64,000 bases of DNA from Polaromonas sp. (GTDB taxonomy: Bacteria; Pseudomonadota; Gammaproteobacteria; Burkholderiales; Burkholderiaceae_C), in contig NZ_JABBPC010000020.1 in the NCBI RefSeq assembly GCF_012927485.1, positions 1 through 64,000 of the forward strand, written 5' to 3'. This document shows, piece after piece, positions 8,898 through 19,661 of the stretch. Position 1 is the first letter of the stretch. Each line of letters opens with the position of its first letter. A program made the position numbers and the translations under genes. A model generated the notes under the pieces. That model ran no database searches. It was not told where the DNA came from and worked only from the letters and a program-made list of their open reading frames with translations.

Positions 8898-9851
8898 ATG
8901 AATGAAGAGCTTCACGAAATTGACGAACGTACCAACCTGACGTCCAGCAACAAGTTCGAGTTACTGCTGTTCCGACTCGGGGAAGCCGCCAACACGGAAC
9001 ACCGGGAGTTGTTTGGCATCAACGTCTTCAAGGTACGCGAAATCCTGGTCATGCCCACCATCACGAACATGGTGAATGCCCCACCCCACGTCATGGGTGT
9101 GGCCAATATACGGGGGCAGATCATTCCCGTCATCGACCTGCCAGCCGTCGTGGGATGCAAACCCAAAAACGGCTTGGCGATTTTGCTGGTCACTGAGTTC
9201 TCGCGCAGCACGCAGGCCTTTGCCGTTGAGGAAGTCACTGAAATCGTGCGTTTGGAGTGGGAGCAAGTGATGTCGGCTGAAGGCCAAGGCGGCGGACTAG
9301 TGACCAGCCTTGCCCGCCTCGATGGCGATGCCGAGGATACGCGTTTGGCGCAGGTGCTTGATGTTGAGCAGATCTTGCGCGACGTCATGCCGATGGAGAA
9401 GCAAGCACCGGCACTCTCCGCCCAGTTCAAAGTAGATTTGCCGCACGGCACCGTTGTTTTGGCCGCCGACGACTCCGCCTTGGCCAGATCGATGATCGGA
9501 GAGGGACTCACGGCCATGGGCGTTCCCTACATCATGACCAAGACCGGAAAGGAAGCCTGGGAACGGCTTCAAGCCATCTCCACCGAGGCCGAGGGTGAAG
9601 GCAAGACGGCACAGGACAAGGTGGCGTTGGTCCTTACAGATCTGGAAATGCCCGAGATGGATGGCTTTACCCTGACGCGCAATATCAAGAGCGATGCCCG
9701 CTTCAAATCCATCCCCGTGGTGATTCATTCTTCGCTGACGGGTGCGGCCAACGAAGGCCACGTCAAAAGCTCGGGCGCAGATGCTTATATTGCCAAATTC
9801 GCCGTCGGGGAGTTGGCCTCCACGCTGCGTGAGGTCTTGTCGCGCCGCTAA
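8898..9851 (+). CDS. cheV: CheV chemotaxis coupling protein
   Basis: Couples chemoreceptors to the kinase CheA and adapts through phosphorylation. It is 317 residues: an N-terminal CheW-like domain (about 1-160, with VMGVANIRGQIIPVIDL) and a C-terminal response-regulator receiver (about 185-315). The receiver has the acidic pair in AADDSA and the phosphoacceptor Asp in VLTDLEMPEMDG (about 247). AGGATGACCC precedes the ATG. No other chemotaxis gene lies nearby, so it is an orphan CheV. Its upstream region contains GCCGTGTAA, which resembles a flagellar sigma-28 -10 but at the wrong spacing. Confidence 0.94.
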   Translation: MNEELHEIDERTNLTSSNKFELLLFRLGEAANTEHRELFGINVFKVREILVMPTITNMVNAPPHVMGVANIRGQIIPVIDLPAVVGCKPKNGLAILLVTEFSRSTQAFAVEEVTEIVRLEWEQVMSAEGQGGGLVTSLARLDGDAEDTRLAQVLDVEQILRDVMPMEKQAPALSAQFKVDLPHGTVVLAADDSALARSMIGEGLTAMGVPYIMTKTGKEAWERLQAISTEAEGEGKTAQDKVALVLTDLEMPEMDGFTLTRNIKSDARFKSIPVVIHSSLTGAANEGHVKSSGADAYIAKFAVGELASTLREVLSRR

Positions 9852-10159
9852 GACCTGCCAAGCTTTAATCCGACGCCCGCACCCATGACAGATTGGGAAC
9901 CGCCCTTCCCGGTTGCTTTTTCTCGCATGTCTGGTGCTCGGTCGGCTTAGCCGATTCAGGCCAGCCGTTAGGTAAAGTGCATGCGGATTCGCCCAATAAT
10001 GCACCTCGTCGTCGCCCTGACCCGCCCGGCGGCGCGTCCATTGCAGCCATTGCTTCGCTATTACTTTTTTGCATAACCTGAGCAAAACCCGGTATTGGAC
10101 ATCGCTCCAGAGGGCTCTTACAGTTCATCACTTGATGATTCCCATAAGGACCTTTTCCC
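9852..10159. other. cheV-gdhA intergenic region (308 bp)
   Basis: No convincing gene is seen. A small hairpin, AACCG/CGGTT with a seven-base loop (9898-9914) followed by GC and five T (9917-9921), could be a weak terminator for cheV. AAGGACC, about 7 bases before base 10160, is the gdhA ribosome site. The rest is unassigned. Confidence 0.45.
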
Positions 10160-11488
10160 ATGTCAAAAACATCCAAACCGCCCGTCACAGCCCCGTCAAT
10201 CGCGTCTGTCTCGCACTCTTTGATTCCTTCTTATTTGAAGGCAGACGACTTGGGGCCGTGGGGGAACTACCTGCAACAGGTTGACCGGGTCGTTCCCTAT
10301 CTGGGTAACCTGGCACGCTGGACCGAAACGCTGAAGCGACCCAAGCGCATACTGATTGTGGACGTCCCAATTCACATGGATGACGGTACCGTAGCCCACT
10401 TTGAGGGCTACCGAGTGCAGCACAATGTGTCGCGCGGGCCGGGCAAGGGCGGTGTGCGTTTTCACCAGGATGTGACGCTGTCGGAAGTGATGGCGCTGTC
10501 GGCTTGGATGTCGATCAAAAACGCTGCCGTTAACGTGCCTTACGGCGGTGCAAAAGGCGGTATTCGCGTAGACCCGAAAAAGCTGTCCAACGGTGAACTT
10601 GAGCGCATGACGCGCCGCTACACCAGCGAGATCGGCATCATCATCGGCCCGAACAAAGATATTCCCGCACCCGATGTCAACACCAACGAGCAGATCATGG
10701 CATGGATGATGGACACCTACTCCATGAACACAGGCTCCACGGCCACCGGCGTAGTGACCGGAAAGCCGGTCGATTTGGGCGGTTCATTGGGTCGACGTGA
10801 AGCAACCGGCCGAGGCGTCTTCACGGTTGGCGCGGAAGCCGCCAGACACCTCGCATTGGACATCAGCACCGCGCGGGTTGCAGTCCAGGGCTTCGGTAAT
10901 GTGGGCGGCGTTGCCGGAAAGCTATTTGCTGAAGCGGGTGCCCGCGTGGTCGCGGTGCAGGACCATGGTGGCACCATTTACCGCGAAGCGGGGCTGGATG
11001 TTCCCTCCTTGCTCAAGCATGTGGCAGAGACCGGCAGCGTGGCTGGCTTCGCCCAGGCGGAATCGATTGCCAATGAGCTGTTCTGGGAGGTCGACTGCGA
11101 AATCCTCATCCCCGCCGCGCTGGAGCAACAAATCACAGCGGCCAATGCGGGGCGCATCAAGGCACGCATGATCATCGAAGGTGCGAACGGCCCCACCACG
11201 CCCGAAGCCGACGACATCCTGCACGAGCGCAATGTCCTGGTGGTGCCCGACGTGATTGCCAACGCGGGTGGGGTGACCGTTAGCTATTTCGAATGGGTGC
11301 AGGATTTCTCAAGCTTCTTCTGGGACGAAGAAGAAATTAACGCTCGCTTGGTCAAAATCATGAAGGAGGCGTTCTCCGGCATATGGCAAGTGGCGCAGGA
11401 CAATAAAGTGAGCCTGCGCACCGCCACGTTTATCGTCGCTTGCAAGCGTATTCTGCATACACGCGAGTTGCGCGGACTTTATCCTTGA
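10160..11488 (+). CDS. gdhA: Glutamate dehydrogenase (Glu/Leu/Phe/Val family)
   Basis: Catalyses reversible oxidative deamination of glutamate to 2-oxoglutarate and ammonium in the cytoplasm, linking carbon and nitrogen metabolism. Of 442 residues, the N-terminal substrate domain shows [11 protein letters not shown] (lysine about 96) and [12 protein letters not shown] (catalytic lysine about 131). A Rossmann domain follows with [15 protein letters not shown], and the C-terminal part has [14 protein letters not shown]. The family does not reveal NAD versus NADP with certainty, but the sequence resembles the NAD-preferring hexameric type. It stands alone with its own ribosome site (AAGGACC). 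Confidence 0.95.
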   Translation: MSKTSKPPVTAPSIASVSHSLIPSYLKADDLGPWGNYLQQVDRVVPYLGNLARWTETLKRPKRILIVDVPIHMDDGTVAHFEGYRVQHNVSRGPGKGGVRFHQDVTLSEVMALSAWMSIKNAAVNVPYGGAKGGIRVDPKKLSNGELERMTRRYTSEIGIIIGPNKDIPAPDVNTNEQIMAWMMDTYSMNTGSTATGVVTGKPVDLGGSLGRREATGRGVFTVGAEAARHLALDISTARVAVQGFGNVGGVAGKLFAEAGARVVAVQDHGGTIYREAGLDVPSLLKHVAETGSVAGFAQAESIANELFWEVDCEILIPAALEQQITAANAGRIKARMIIEGANGPTTPEADDILHERNVLVVPDVIANAGGVTVSYFEWVQDFSSFFWDEEEINARLVKIMKEAFSGIWQVAQDNKVSLRTATFIVACKRILHTRELRGLYP

Positions 11489-11538
11489 TGGACGGACAAC
11501 GCAAACATCAAGGGCGCTAAATCGGGCACCCTGCACGC

Positions 11539-12063
11539 CTATTGCAGGGTCTCCTTGATCGCGGGAGGCAGCGGCAGCCGCACCACATCAATACCTTCCT
11601 CCAGCAGTTCCAAGGCTTCCCGAGCGCTGGTTTGGCCGCGAATGTTGCGCTCCTCAACCTCGCCATAGTGCATACGGCGCGCTTCATCGGCAAATTGTCT
11701 GCCGACATCTTCCGTCTGGGCCATCACATGACGCAACGCTTTAAGGAAAGCGCCCTGCGCGGAGGGGCTTGGGCCGATCGACAGGTCCGTCACGGCGGCC
11801 AGACTCCCGGCCAAGTCGTTTTCGCGGGGCGCGACAGCTGACGCAGCAGAGCGCGTTTCCTGCAATCTTTTCACGGGTGCCTCTTGAAGCTGTTGTCCGC
11901 CGAGATTGAGACGCGGAGCGCTCGGCATTTTTTGAATTCCTTTGTCGGCACACAGGGGACATTCAATCAGACCGCTGCCCAGCTGTAGCTGAAAATCATC
12001 CTCAGACCCAAACCAGCCTTCAAAAGAATGCTGATGGGAACACTGCAGATTCAGAACTTTCAT
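11539..12063 (-). CDS. DUF1178 protein
   Basis: Protein of the DUF1178 family, whose function is not established. It is 174 residues. The N-terminus carries a probable zinc ribbon: Cys8, His10 and His12, then CPLC (Cys35, Cys38). The middle is low complexity (Pro, Gln and Ala rich, about 45-90). The C-terminal part contains the family-typical FADEARRMHYGEVEERNIRGQ, shown here only as evidence of membership. It lies 21 bases after the NUDIX gene on the same strand, at the tail of the complex I cluster, an arrangement typical of Burkholderiales. I infer co-transcription. Confidence 0.88.
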   Translation of the reverse strand: MKVLNLQCSHQHSFEGWFGSEDDFQLQLGSGLIECPLCADKGIQKMPSAPRLNLGGQQLQEAPVKRLQETRSAASAVAPRENDLAGSLAAVTDLSIGPSPSAQGAFLKALRHVMAQTEDVGRQFADEARRMHYGEVEERNIRGQTSAREALELLEEGIDVVRLPLPPAIKETLQ

Positions 12064-12084
12064 GGCTAAATTATGGTCAATACG

Positions 12085-12699
12085 TTACGCAGCTGCAGTT
12101 TGCCAATCCAGTGCCCACATCCCCGACAACACGTTTTGCATCCACAGCACGCCTGCCAGGGTCTTCGCATCGGTGACCCGGCCGTTACCGCACCAGGCCG
12201 AGAGCTCCGCCGCCGTGGCCGTGAACACGTCCAGCGATTCACCCACATCCAGCTTGCGGTCGCCTAAAGTCAGCGCGCGCGCGAACCAGACATCGATAAA
12301 TTCGGTGGAGTAGGAAATAACCGGATGCAGCACGCCGGCTCTGGCCCACTCACGGGCGGTGTAGCCCGTTTCTTCCAGCAATTCACGCTGCGCACAGGTC
12401 AGCGACGGCTCACCGGGATCGAGCTTGCCTGCGGGAAATTCAATCATCACCGCTTGCATCGGATAGCGGTATTGGCGCTCCAGCACCAGACGGCCGTCAT
12501 CAAGTTGCGCCACGATCATCACCGCGCCGGGGTGTATGACATATTCGCGTGTGGTGTAGCTGCCATCCGGTAGCCGAACGGTGTCGCGGCGCACGTTAAG
12601 AAAATTACCCTTGAGAATTTCCTCGGAAACAACTGTGGTCTCCACCAGATGCGCATCGACCATGCCGCCTTCGCCAGCAATCCCCGGACTAGGCTTCAT
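12085..12699 (-). CDS. NUDIX hydrolase, ADP-ribose pyrophosphatase-like
   Basis: Probably hydrolyses ADP-ribose or related nucleoside diphosphate sugars to AMP plus a phosphorylated sugar, a metabolite-cleansing role. It is 204 residues, with a NUDIX box from GKLDPGE (91-97) to RELLEETGY (105-113) supplying the magnesium-binding glutamates. The upstream YRYPMQAVMIEFPAG is typical of ADP-ribose pyrophosphatases. Its ATG overlaps the stop of the DUF2818 gene (ATGA at 12696-12699), indicating translational coupling. The exact substrate is not determined from sequence. Confidence 0.9.
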   Translation of the reverse strand: MKPSPGIAGEGGMVDAHLVETTVVSEEILKGNFLNVRRDTVRLPDGSYTTREYVIHPGAVMIVAQLDDGRLVLERQYRYPMQAVMIEFPAGKLDPGEPSLTCAQRELLEETGYTAREWARAGVLHPVISYSTEFIDVWFARALTLGDRKLDVGESLDVFTATAAELSAWCGNGRVTDAKTLAGVLWMQNVLSGMWALDWQTAAA

Positions 12700-12998
12700 G
12701 AACGGTGTTTAAACAAATAACGGTAGGTAAAACCAGGAAAGGCAAAGGTGATGAAGAGCGCGCCAGTGATGGCATAGAACTCCCAGCCTTGCGGGGCAAT
12801 CTGTCCGGTGCGCTGCTCAAGGAACAGCCCTACTCCGCCTGCAAGCAAATACCCCAGCAGCATTTCTGCCACTCGCACTGCCAGAATTTTGGGGCTCTTG
12901 AGCGAAACAACCGCGAACAGGCGGTTGCTGATAAATGGCAAGTTAGCCATCAACAAGGCCAGCAGCACAACGAGCCAGACTGACATGGTTTGAGTCAT
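12696..12998 (-). CDS. DUF2818 small membrane protein
   Basis: A 100-residue protein with three predicted transmembrane segments (about 5-25, 42-60 and 72-92) and a basic tail ending YLFKHRS. It matches the DUF2818 family, which sits directly after nuoN in many Burkholderiales. The function is unknown, and the position suggests a role in complex I assembly or stability, which is inference. It starts 10 bases after the nuoN stop and overlaps the NUDIX gene. Confidence 0.88.
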   Translation of the reverse strand: MTQTMSVWLVVLLALLMANLPFISNRLFAVVSLKSPKILAVRVAEMLLGYLLAGGVGLFLEQRTGQIAPQGWEFYAITGALFITFAFPGFTYRYLFKHRS

Positions 12999-13007
12999 GG
13001 CGGTGGT

Positions 13008-14510
13008 CTAACTTCCCAGAGACTTAACGATGCTGCTAATGGATTGCGCGCAAAGAGTCATCAGTCCGCCGGGCACAATCCCCAGAATCAGGATGAGCGC
13101 GCCATTGATCGCCAGCACTACCCTAGCGTCAGCGGGTGCCGATATGGGCTGAAGGTTGTTGCCCCGGGGCGCATCAAAGTACATCACTTTAACCACGCGC
13201 AGATAGTAGAAAGAACCAATCAGCGACATGAGTACCGCAAAAATAGCCAGCACCAGGTAGCTCGTTTGCTGCGACGAGATGAGTGCCTGCAGGACACCCA
13301 GCTTGGCATAAAACCCCACCAGTGGCGGCAGGCCCGCCAACGAAAACATGCTGATGGCCATGACGCCGGCGTACAGCGGGCTGCGCTGGTTCAACCCAGC
13401 CAGATCAGTGATTTCTTCGGACTCAAATCCCGCCCGGGCAAGCAGCAAGATAATGCCGAACGCGCCCAGCGTCGTAAGTACATACGTCAAGGCGTAGAAC
13501 ATGGAAGCGCTGTAGGCTGATTCCGTGTTGATCTGGTTGCCATTGACCACACCGGCCAGCAGTCCCAGCAGCAAAAAACCCATTTGGGAGATCGTTGAAA
13601 ACGCCAGCATGCGTTTGAGATTGGACTGGGCGACTGCAGCCAGGTTACCTATCAGCAAAGAGCCAATAGCCATCAGTGCCAGCATTTGCTGCCAGTCAAT
13701 CGCCAGCGGCAACAGACCTTCCACCAGCAAGCGGATGCAGATGGCAAAAGCCGCCAGTTGCGGCGCCCCACCGACCAGCAGGGTCACGACCGTGGGCGCA
13801 CCTTGGTAAACGTCCGGCAGCCACATATGAAACGGCACTGCGCCCAATTTAAAAGCCAGGCCTGCCACGATGAACACCAAGCCGAACACCAGCACCTGAT
13901 GCTTGACCTGACGGCTGGCAATCGCGTTGAACACTTCGTTGATATCCAGCGAGCCGGTGGCGCCATACAGCATCGACATGCCATAAAGCAAAAAGCCCGA
14001 AGCCAGCGCACCCAGCACAAAGTACTTCATCGCCGCTTCAGTGGCCGTTGCATTGTCTCGGCGCAAGGCGACCAGTGCGTAGCTCGACAGCGTCAACAGC
14101 TCCAACCCCATGTAGATGACGAGAAAGTTGTGGCCTGAAATCATCACAAACATGCCCAGCAAGGCGAATAGGCTGAGCGTGAACAGCTCGCCGCCCCGCA
14201 GCATGCCGCGGTCTGCGGCATAGGGCCGACCGTAGACCAGCGTGATCATCAGCGTAATACTGGAAAAACATTTGAGCCAACTGCCCATGGGGTCGACCAC
14301 CACCATGTTGCCGAAACCGTAAAAGGTCTGGCCGCCGAGCGCATAGAAGGCTTCGATGGAAGCGACCACGGCCAGCGTCAGCAATGTCAGCACGTAGGTG
14401 CCGTTACGGCGCGGGCTCTTAACCGCGAGATCCACCAGCAAAATCACGCAGGCCATGATCAAGAGGACGACTTCGGGATATACCGAAATCCAACTGAGTT
14501 TGTCAATCAT
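13008..14510 (-). CDS. nuoN: NADH-quinone oxidoreductase subunit N
   Basis: One of three antiporter-like proton-pumping subunits in the membrane arm of complex I. It is 500 residues with about 14 transmembrane helices. The conserved core has the broken-helix region [20 protein letters not shown] with its lysine and proline, and [15 protein letters not shown] with the central lysine. It is the last nuo gene, 22 bases after nuoM. Confidence 0.97.
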   Translation of the reverse strand: MIDKLSWISVYPEVVLLIMACVILLVDLAVKSPRRNGTYVLTLLTLAVVASIEAFYALGGQTFYGFGNMVVVDPMGSWLKCFSSITLMITLVYGRPYAADRGMLRGGELFTLSLFALLGMFVMISGHNFLVIYMGLELLTLSSYALVALRRDNATATEAAMKYFVLGALASGFLLYGMSMLYGATGSLDINEVFNAIASRQVKHQVLVFGLVFIVAGLAFKLGAVPFHMWLPDVYQGAPTVVTLLVGGAPQLAAFAICIRLLVEGLLPLAIDWQQMLALMAIGSLLIGNLAAVAQSNLKRMLAFSTISQMGFLLLGLLAGVVNGNQINTESAYSASMFYALTYVLTTLGAFGIILLLARAGFESEEITDLAGLNQRSPLYAGVMAISMFSLAGLPPLVGFYAKLGVLQALISSQQTSYLVLAIFAVLMSLIGSFYYLRVVKVMYFDAPRGNNLQPISAPADARVVLAINGALILILGIVPGGLMTLCAQSISSIVKSLGS

Positions 14511-14532
14511 CTGAATTTTTATCTAGGTTGGT

Positions 14533-16008
14533 TCAGTTCAGTTTCGACACCGCTACATGCTTGAGCAGGTCAGCCACCGACGTGTTCATCACATCGGTAA
14601 ACGGCTTTGGATAAATGCCCATGTACAGAACCGCAATGGTCAGCAACGCGAGCATCAGAAATTCACGGCTGTTGATGTCTTTCAACGCTTTGACGTCTTT
14701 ATTGGCGACCGGCCCGAGGTACACGCGCTTGAACATCCATAGTGTGTAGGCCGCGCCAAAAATCAGCGTCGTTGCCGCAGCACCACCAATCCAAAAGTTG
14801 AATTTGACGCCCGCCAGGATCACCATCCATTCGCCAACGAAACCGGCCGTGCCGGGCAAGCCGCAATTAGCCATGGAAAACAGCAAGGCAAAGGCTGCAA
14901 ACTTGGGCATGGTGTTCACCACGCCGCCGTAACTGGCAATCTCCCGCGAATGCACGCGGTCGTACAGCACCCCAATACACAAGAACATGGCACCCGACAC
15001 AAAGCCGTGGGCAATCATTTGCACAATTCCACCCGAAACGCCCAAGTCACTGAACAGGAAGAAGCCCAAGGTAACAAAACCCATGTGGACCACGGACGAA
15101 TAGGCCACCAGCTTTTTCATGTCTTGCTGTACCAGTGCTACCAGCCCCACATAGATGACGGCAATCAGGGACAGGGCAATCATCAGCCAGGCCCATTCAC
15201 GCGAGGCATCAGGGGCAATCGGCAAAGAGAAACGCAGAAAACCGTAAGCCCCGAGCTTGAGCATGATGGCTGCCAGCACGGCAGAACCCCCGGTGGGTGC
15301 TTCCACATGAACATCGGGCAACCAGGTATGGACAGGCCACATCGGCACCTTGACGGCAAAAGCCGCGAAAAAAGCAAAAAACAGCAGGGTCTGCACCGTA
15401 GCACTCAGCGGCAGCTTTTGCCACGTGAGAATATCAAAACTGCCCCCCGACTTGTTGTAAAGAAAAATCAGCGCGACCAGCATCAGCAGGGAACCGAGCA
15501 GCGTGTACAGGAAAAATTTGAAAGCCGCATAGATCTTGTTCGGCCCCCCCCAAATACCGATGATCAGGTACATCGGAATCAGCGTGGCCTCGAAGAACAC
15601 GTAAAACAACACACCGTCCAGCGCCGCGAACACGCCAATCATGAGCCCGCTGAGAATCAATAAGGCGGCCATGTATTGGTTAACCCGCGTGGTAATCGAT
15701 TCCCAGCTGGCGATGACTACCACCACATTAATAAAGGCGGTCAGCAACACGAACCACAACGAAATGCCATCCACGCCTAAGTGGTAGTTGACATTAAAGC
15801 GCTGTATCCAGCTACCGTTCTCGACGAACTGCATAGCGGAAGTACCCAGCTGGAAGCCGTCGTACAAAGGCAGGGTCACCAGAAAACTGATGAGCGCACC
15901 GATCAGGGCAATCCAACGCACACTGCGCGCCTGTTCGTCACGCCCCAACATTAATAAAACAATGCCGAAAATAATCGGCGTCCAGATTGCAAGGCTCAAC
16001 AATCCCAT
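14533..16008 (-). CDS. nuoM: NADH-quinone oxidoreductase subunit M
   Basis: Antiporter-like proton-pumping subunit of complex I. It is 491 residues with about 14 helices. Landmarks are NYHLGVDGISLWFVLL near residue 75, VPMWPVHTWLPDVHVEAP (channel lysine upstream) and DMKKLVAYSSVVHMGF. It lies 30 bases after nuoL in the same operon and has normal length for the family. Confidence 0.97.
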   Translation of the reverse strand: MGLLSLAIWTPIIFGIVLLMLGRDEQARSVRWIALIGALISFLVTLPLYDGFQLGTSAMQFVENGSWIQRFNVNYHLGVDGISLWFVLLTAFINVVVVIASWESITTRVNQYMAALLILSGLMIGVFAALDGVLFYVFFEATLIPMYLIIGIWGGPNKIYAAFKFFLYTLLGSLLMLVALIFLYNKSGGSFDILTWQKLPLSATVQTLLFFAFFAAFAVKVPMWPVHTWLPDVHVEAPTGGSAVLAAIMLKLGAYGFLRFSLPIAPDASREWAWLMIALSLIAVIYVGLVALVQQDMKKLVAYSSVVHMGFVTLGFFLFSDLGVSGGIVQMIAHGFVSGAMFLCIGVLYDRVHSREIASYGGVVNTMPKFAAFALLFSMANCGLPGTAGFVGEWMVILAGVKFNFWIGGAAATTLIFGAAYTLWMFKRVYLGPVANKDVKALKDINSREFLMLALLTIAVLYMGIYPKPFTDVMNTSVADLLKHVAVSKLN

Positions 16009-16038
16009 TTCTTTTCTTCCTTCTTCTTATAGATTGCT

Positions 16039-18075
16039 TTATCGATTCAGCCAGACGAAATAGGTCATTAATACAAATACACCGACGATCATGCCGAAGG
16101 CGTAATGGTAGATATAGCCCGACTGCAGCTTTCGCACGATGCCTGACACCCAACCGACCAGCTTCCAGGATCCATTCACCAGCGCGCCATCGATCAGCGT
16201 CTGGTCTCCCCCCTTCCAGAGGGCCGTACCGAGTGCGCGCATCCCACGCGCCAGAACATTTTCGTTGAACCAGTCAAGGTAATATTTGTTTTCAAGCAGC
16301 GTGTAAATGGGCTGCGCTTTGCGCTTGATGGCGGCTGGCAACGCTTGATTAACCATGTACATGTAGTACGCCAGAACAACGCCTGACAGCGCCAGCCAGA
16401 ATGGCGCAGTCGTCAGGCCATGCAGGGCCATTTCCAGCGGGCCCTGGAACACCTTGGCGAGTTCTTCCATCGCGGGATGCCGTTCAAGATTGACAAAAAT
16501 CGCGTCCCTGAAAAAATCACCGAACAGCATGGGCTGAATGGTCATGAAACCGATTACCACCGAGGGTATGGCCAGCAAAATCAGCGGCAGCGTCACAACC
16601 CACGGGGACTCGCGTGGCGTATGGTGATCACTCGCAATAGGATGCGGATCAGGTTCTTCGCTCGCGTCATGGTGCTGCGCGTCGGGATTCTCATCGAAAC
16701 GCTCCTTGCCGTGAAACACAAGAAAATACAAACGGAATGAATAGAAAGCGGTGACGAAAACACCTGCCAGCACAGAAAAATAAGCAAAGCCAGCGCCCGC
16801 CAAATGGCTTTCGTGAACGGCTTCGATGATGCTGTCCTTGGAGTAAAACCCGGCAAACAGGGGCATCCCGATCAACGCAAGCGACCCCACCAACGAAGTG
16901 ATCCAGGTGATCGGCATGTACTTGCGCACGCCCCCCATCCAGCGGATGTCCTGATTGTGGTGCATGCCGATGATGACTGAGCCCGCGGCCAGGAACAAAA
17001 GTGCCTTGAAGAAGGCATGCGTCATCAGGTGAAACACGGCCACGGAGTAAGCGGAAGCACCGAGCGCTACCGTCATGTACCCCAGCTGCGACAAGGTTGA
17101 ATAAGCGATCACCCGCTTGATATCGTTCTGGATGACGCCTAGAAATCCCATGAATAGCGCCGTGATCGCACCGATCACCATGACGAAGCTGAGCGCGGTA
17201 TCGCTGAGTTCAAACAGCGGTGACATCCGCGCCACCATGAAAATGCCGGCAGTCACCATCGTCGCTGCGTGGATTAAAGCAGAGATGGGGGTGGGACCTT
17301 CCATCGAGTCCGGCAACCACACGTGCAGCGGAAATTGGGCCGACTTGCCCATCGCACCAATGAAAAGGCAGATGCAGATTACCGTCACCAGCATCCAGCC
17401 GGTCCCCGGAAAAACCAACTTGGAGAGTTCGTCCACCTTGGAAAAAGCTTCGGCATAGTTCAGGGTACCGGCATAGGCGGCGATGAGCCCAATGCCTAAA
17501 ATAAAGCCGAAGTCACCGACCCGGTTGACGAGAAAAGCCTTCATGTTGGCGAAAACAGCCGTCGGCTTGTTAAACCAGAATCCAATCAGCAAATAAGACA
17601 TCAGTCCCACCGCCTCCCAGCCAAAGAAGAGCTGCAGCAGGTTGTTGCTCATCACCAGCATCAGCATGGAGAAAGTGAACAGGGAAATATAGGCAAAGAA
17701 ACGGTTGTAGCCGTCATCTTCCTTCATGTAGCCAATCGTGTAGATGTGCACCATAAGCGACACAAAAGTCACCACACACATCATCATGGCCGTGAGGCCA
17801 TCGACCAGAAAGCCGATTTCCATTTTCAAATCACCAACCGTCATCCAGGTGTAAAGCGTCTCATTGAAACGCGCGCCATCGAGCGCCACGCTTTTCAACG
17901 TCATGACAGAAATGATGAAAGCGACCAGTACACCCAGGATGGTCAGGGTGTGCGACAGACGTCGACCAATCCAGTTACCTCCGAAAGAGGTTCCTAAAAT
18001 ACCGGCCACCAGGGCGCCGGCCAATGGTGCTAGCGGAACCGCCAGCAACGTCGATAGAGAGAGGGTTTGACTCAT
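16039..18075 (-). CDS. nuoL: NADH-quinone oxidoreductase subunit L
   Basis: Distal antiporter-like subunit of complex I. Its long C-terminal amphipathic helix runs along the membrane arm. It is 678 residues, slightly long for the family because of a His/Asp-rich insert (about 470-495, with DAQHHDASEEPDPHP) before the lateral helix. Channel landmarks are GKSAQFPLHVWLPDSMEGP and DIKRVIAYSTLSQLGYM. It is 7 bases after nuoK. Confidence 0.97.
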   Translation of the reverse strand: MSQTLSLSTLLAVPLAPLAGALVAGILGTSFGGNWIGRRLSHTLTILGVLVAFIISVMTLKSVALDGARFNETLYTWMTVGDLKMEIGFLVDGLTAMMMCVVTFVSLMVHIYTIGYMKEDDGYNRFFAYISLFTFSMLMLVMSNNLLQLFFGWEAVGLMSYLLIGFWFNKPTAVFANMKAFLVNRVGDFGFILGIGLIAAYAGTLNYAEAFSKVDELSKLVFPGTGWMLVTVICICLFIGAMGKSAQFPLHVWLPDSMEGPTPISALIHAATMVTAGIFMVARMSPLFELSDTALSFVMVIGAITALFMGFLGVIQNDIKRVIAYSTLSQLGYMTVALGASAYSVAVFHLMTHAFFKALLFLAAGSVIIGMHHNQDIRWMGGVRKYMPITWITSLVGSLALIGMPLFAGFYSKDSIIEAVHESHLAGAGFAYFSVLAGVFVTAFYSFRLYFLVFHGKERFDENPDAQHHDASEEPDPHPIASDHHTPRESPWVVTLPLILLAIPSVVIGFMTIQPMLFGDFFRDAIFVNLERHPAMEELAKVFQGPLEMALHGLTTAPFWLALSGVVLAYYMYMVNQALPAAIKRKAQPIYTLLENKYYLDWFNENVLARGMRALGTALWKGGDQTLIDGALVNGSWKLVGWVSGIVRKLQSGYIYHYAFGMIVGVFVLMTYFVWLNR

Positions 18076-18082
18076 CTTTTTA

Positions 18083-18391
18083 TTAACCCCGGAGCGTGTT
18101 GAGTTCGTCGATGTTGATACTGGATTTGTTACGGAACAACAGCACCAGAATGGCCAGTCCGATGGCGGATTCGGCAGCCGCGACAGTCAGAATAAAAAAT
18201 ACAAAAACTTGTCCCGCCATATCGTTCAGATAGTACGAAAATGCAACGAAATTCATGTTGACAGCCAGCAACATGAGCTCAATTGCCATAAGCAGCACGA
18301 TCAGGTTCTTGCGATTAAGGAAAATACCAATGACCGACAGCGCAAAAAGCATGGCACCCAAAGAAAGAAAATGTCCCAGCGTTAGCGTCAT
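18083..18391 (-). CDS. nuoK: NADH-quinone oxidoreductase subunit K
   Basis: Small membrane subunit of complex I (102 residues, three helices), homologous to MrpC. Two buried glutamates used in proton transfer are seen in [16 protein letters not shown] and [14 protein letters not shown]. The ATG overlaps the nuoJ stop by one base. Confidence 0.97.
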   Translation of the reverse strand: MTLTLGHFLSLGAMLFALSVIGIFLNRKNLIVLLMAIELMLLAVNMNFVAFSYYLNDMAGQVFVFFILTVAAAESAIGLAILVLLFRNKSSINIDELNTLRG

Positions 18392-19059
18392 TATTTTTTT
18401 TCCTCGACGGGTGTACCGGTTGTGATGGCGACGGATGCGGCATAGTCCGCGACCACGGCCTTCATCTTGACCAAGCGAACCCGGTCTCCCGGCTTGACCC
18501 GAACCTGATCCGAAGGATTAATATGTTTGGAGTCCTTGCGCTCACGCAAGGTCAGGGCGATGGCGGCAATAATGGCGACCAGCAAAATCACAGCTGCAAT
18601 TTCCAGCGGGTAGAGGTATTCCGAATACAGCATTTTCCCCAGCTCTTTGGTATTGGAAACCTGAGCAGCGATCTGGCTTGGGCCTAACGGCAGTGAAGCC
18701 CCTTTGGGGGGCTCGCGGAACCCACCCATCAACACATAAGACATCTCCAGCGCGATGATGGCGCCGACCGTGCCCGCAAGTGGAAAATGCGTCCAGAAAC
18801 CTTTCCGCACACCGTCCATATTGATGTCGAGCATCATCACCACGAAGAGGAAGAGCACCATCACCGCCCCCACATAAACCAGCACCAGGGTAATGGCAAG
18901 AAACTCGGCCTTGAGCAAAATCCAGATCGCAGCAGCCTGAAAAAATGCAAGCACTAAATACAACGCAGCATGCACGGGATTGCGCGCTGTAATCACCCTG
19001 AAGGCTGCGAATAGCAGCACCGCGGCGAAGACATAAAAAAGACCTGTTTTAGCGTCCAT
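18391..19059 (-). CDS. nuoJ: NADH-quinone oxidoreductase subunit J
   Basis: Membrane subunit of complex I with five predicted helices. It is 222 residues. The conserved third-helix region reads [17 protein letters not shown]. The hydrophilic C-terminal tail (about 175-222) contains [13 protein letters not shown] and is longer than in E. coli, as is usual in betaproteobacteria. It lies 64 bases after nuoI and overlaps nuoK by one base. Confidence 0.96.
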   Translation of the reverse strand: MDAKTGLFYVFAAVLLFAAFRVITARNPVHAALYLVLAFFQAAAIWILLKAEFLAITLVLVYVGAVMVLFLFVVMMLDINMDGVRKGFWTHFPLAGTVGAIIALEMSYVLMGGFREPPKGASLPLGPSQIAAQVSNTKELGKMLYSEYLYPLEIAAVILLVAIIAAIALTLRERKDSKHINPSDQVRVKPGDRVRLVKMKAVVADYAASVAITTGTPVEEKK

Positions 19060-19123
19060 ACTTTTGTAGATTCTTTCTTGAGCCAGCTAATTAGCGGATT
19101 AAATCAGTGGTGGACAGTGTCGT

Positions 19124-19621
19124 TCAACGGTATTTGGCATCTGCCGCCCTGCTGGCCGCTATTTCGGATTCATACCGGTCACCGACTGCCAGTAACATCT
19201 CTTTGGTGAAATACAAGTCACCCCGCTTTTCACCGTGATATTCAAAAATATGTGTCTCCACAATCGCATCGACCGGGCAACTCTCTTCACAAAAGCCGCA
19301 GAAAATGCATTTGGTCAGGTCAATGTCATAACGTGAGGTGCGCCGGCTGCCGTCTTCCCGCACGTCAGATTCAATCGTGATGGCCACCGCAGGGCATATC
19401 GCCTCACAAAGCTTGCAGGCGATGCACCGCTCTTCGCCGTTTTCATAACGGCGCAGCGCGTGCAAGCCTCGAAAACGGGGACTTAGCGGGGTTTTTTCTT
19501 CCGGGAACTGAATAGTGATCTTGCGCTTGAACATGTATTTGCCGGTCAGGGCCATGCCCTTGAACAACTCGGTCAACATGAAGCTTGAAACAAAATCCTT
19601 GATGGAGGCAACTGCACTCAT
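19124..19621 (-). CDS. nuoI: NADH-quinone oxidoreductase subunit I
   Basis: Peripheral-arm ferredoxin-like subunit of complex I carrying clusters N6a and N6b. It is 165 residues with two classical 4Fe-4S motifs, [12 protein letters not shown] (about 68-79) and [12 protein letters not shown] (about 107-118). The upstream gap to nuoH is 139 bases and holds a G+C-rich palindromic repeat, the only long gap in the nuo operon. Confidence 0.97.
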   Translation of the reverse strand: MSAVASIKDFVSSFMLTELFKGMALTGKYMFKRKITIQFPEEKTPLSPRFRGLHALRRYENGEERCIACKLCEAICPAVAITIESDVREDGSRRTSRYDIDLTKCIFCGFCEESCPVDAIVETHIFEYHGEKRGDLYFTKEMLLAVGDRYESEIAASRAADAKYR

Positions 19622-19661
19622 GATGATTTTCCGCGCAACTGAGTCATATACCGGGTTCTGT

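Noticed and set aside
9893..10081. 62-codon frame in the cheV-gdhA gap
   Set aside because: No ribosome site or similarity; the composition looks non-coding.
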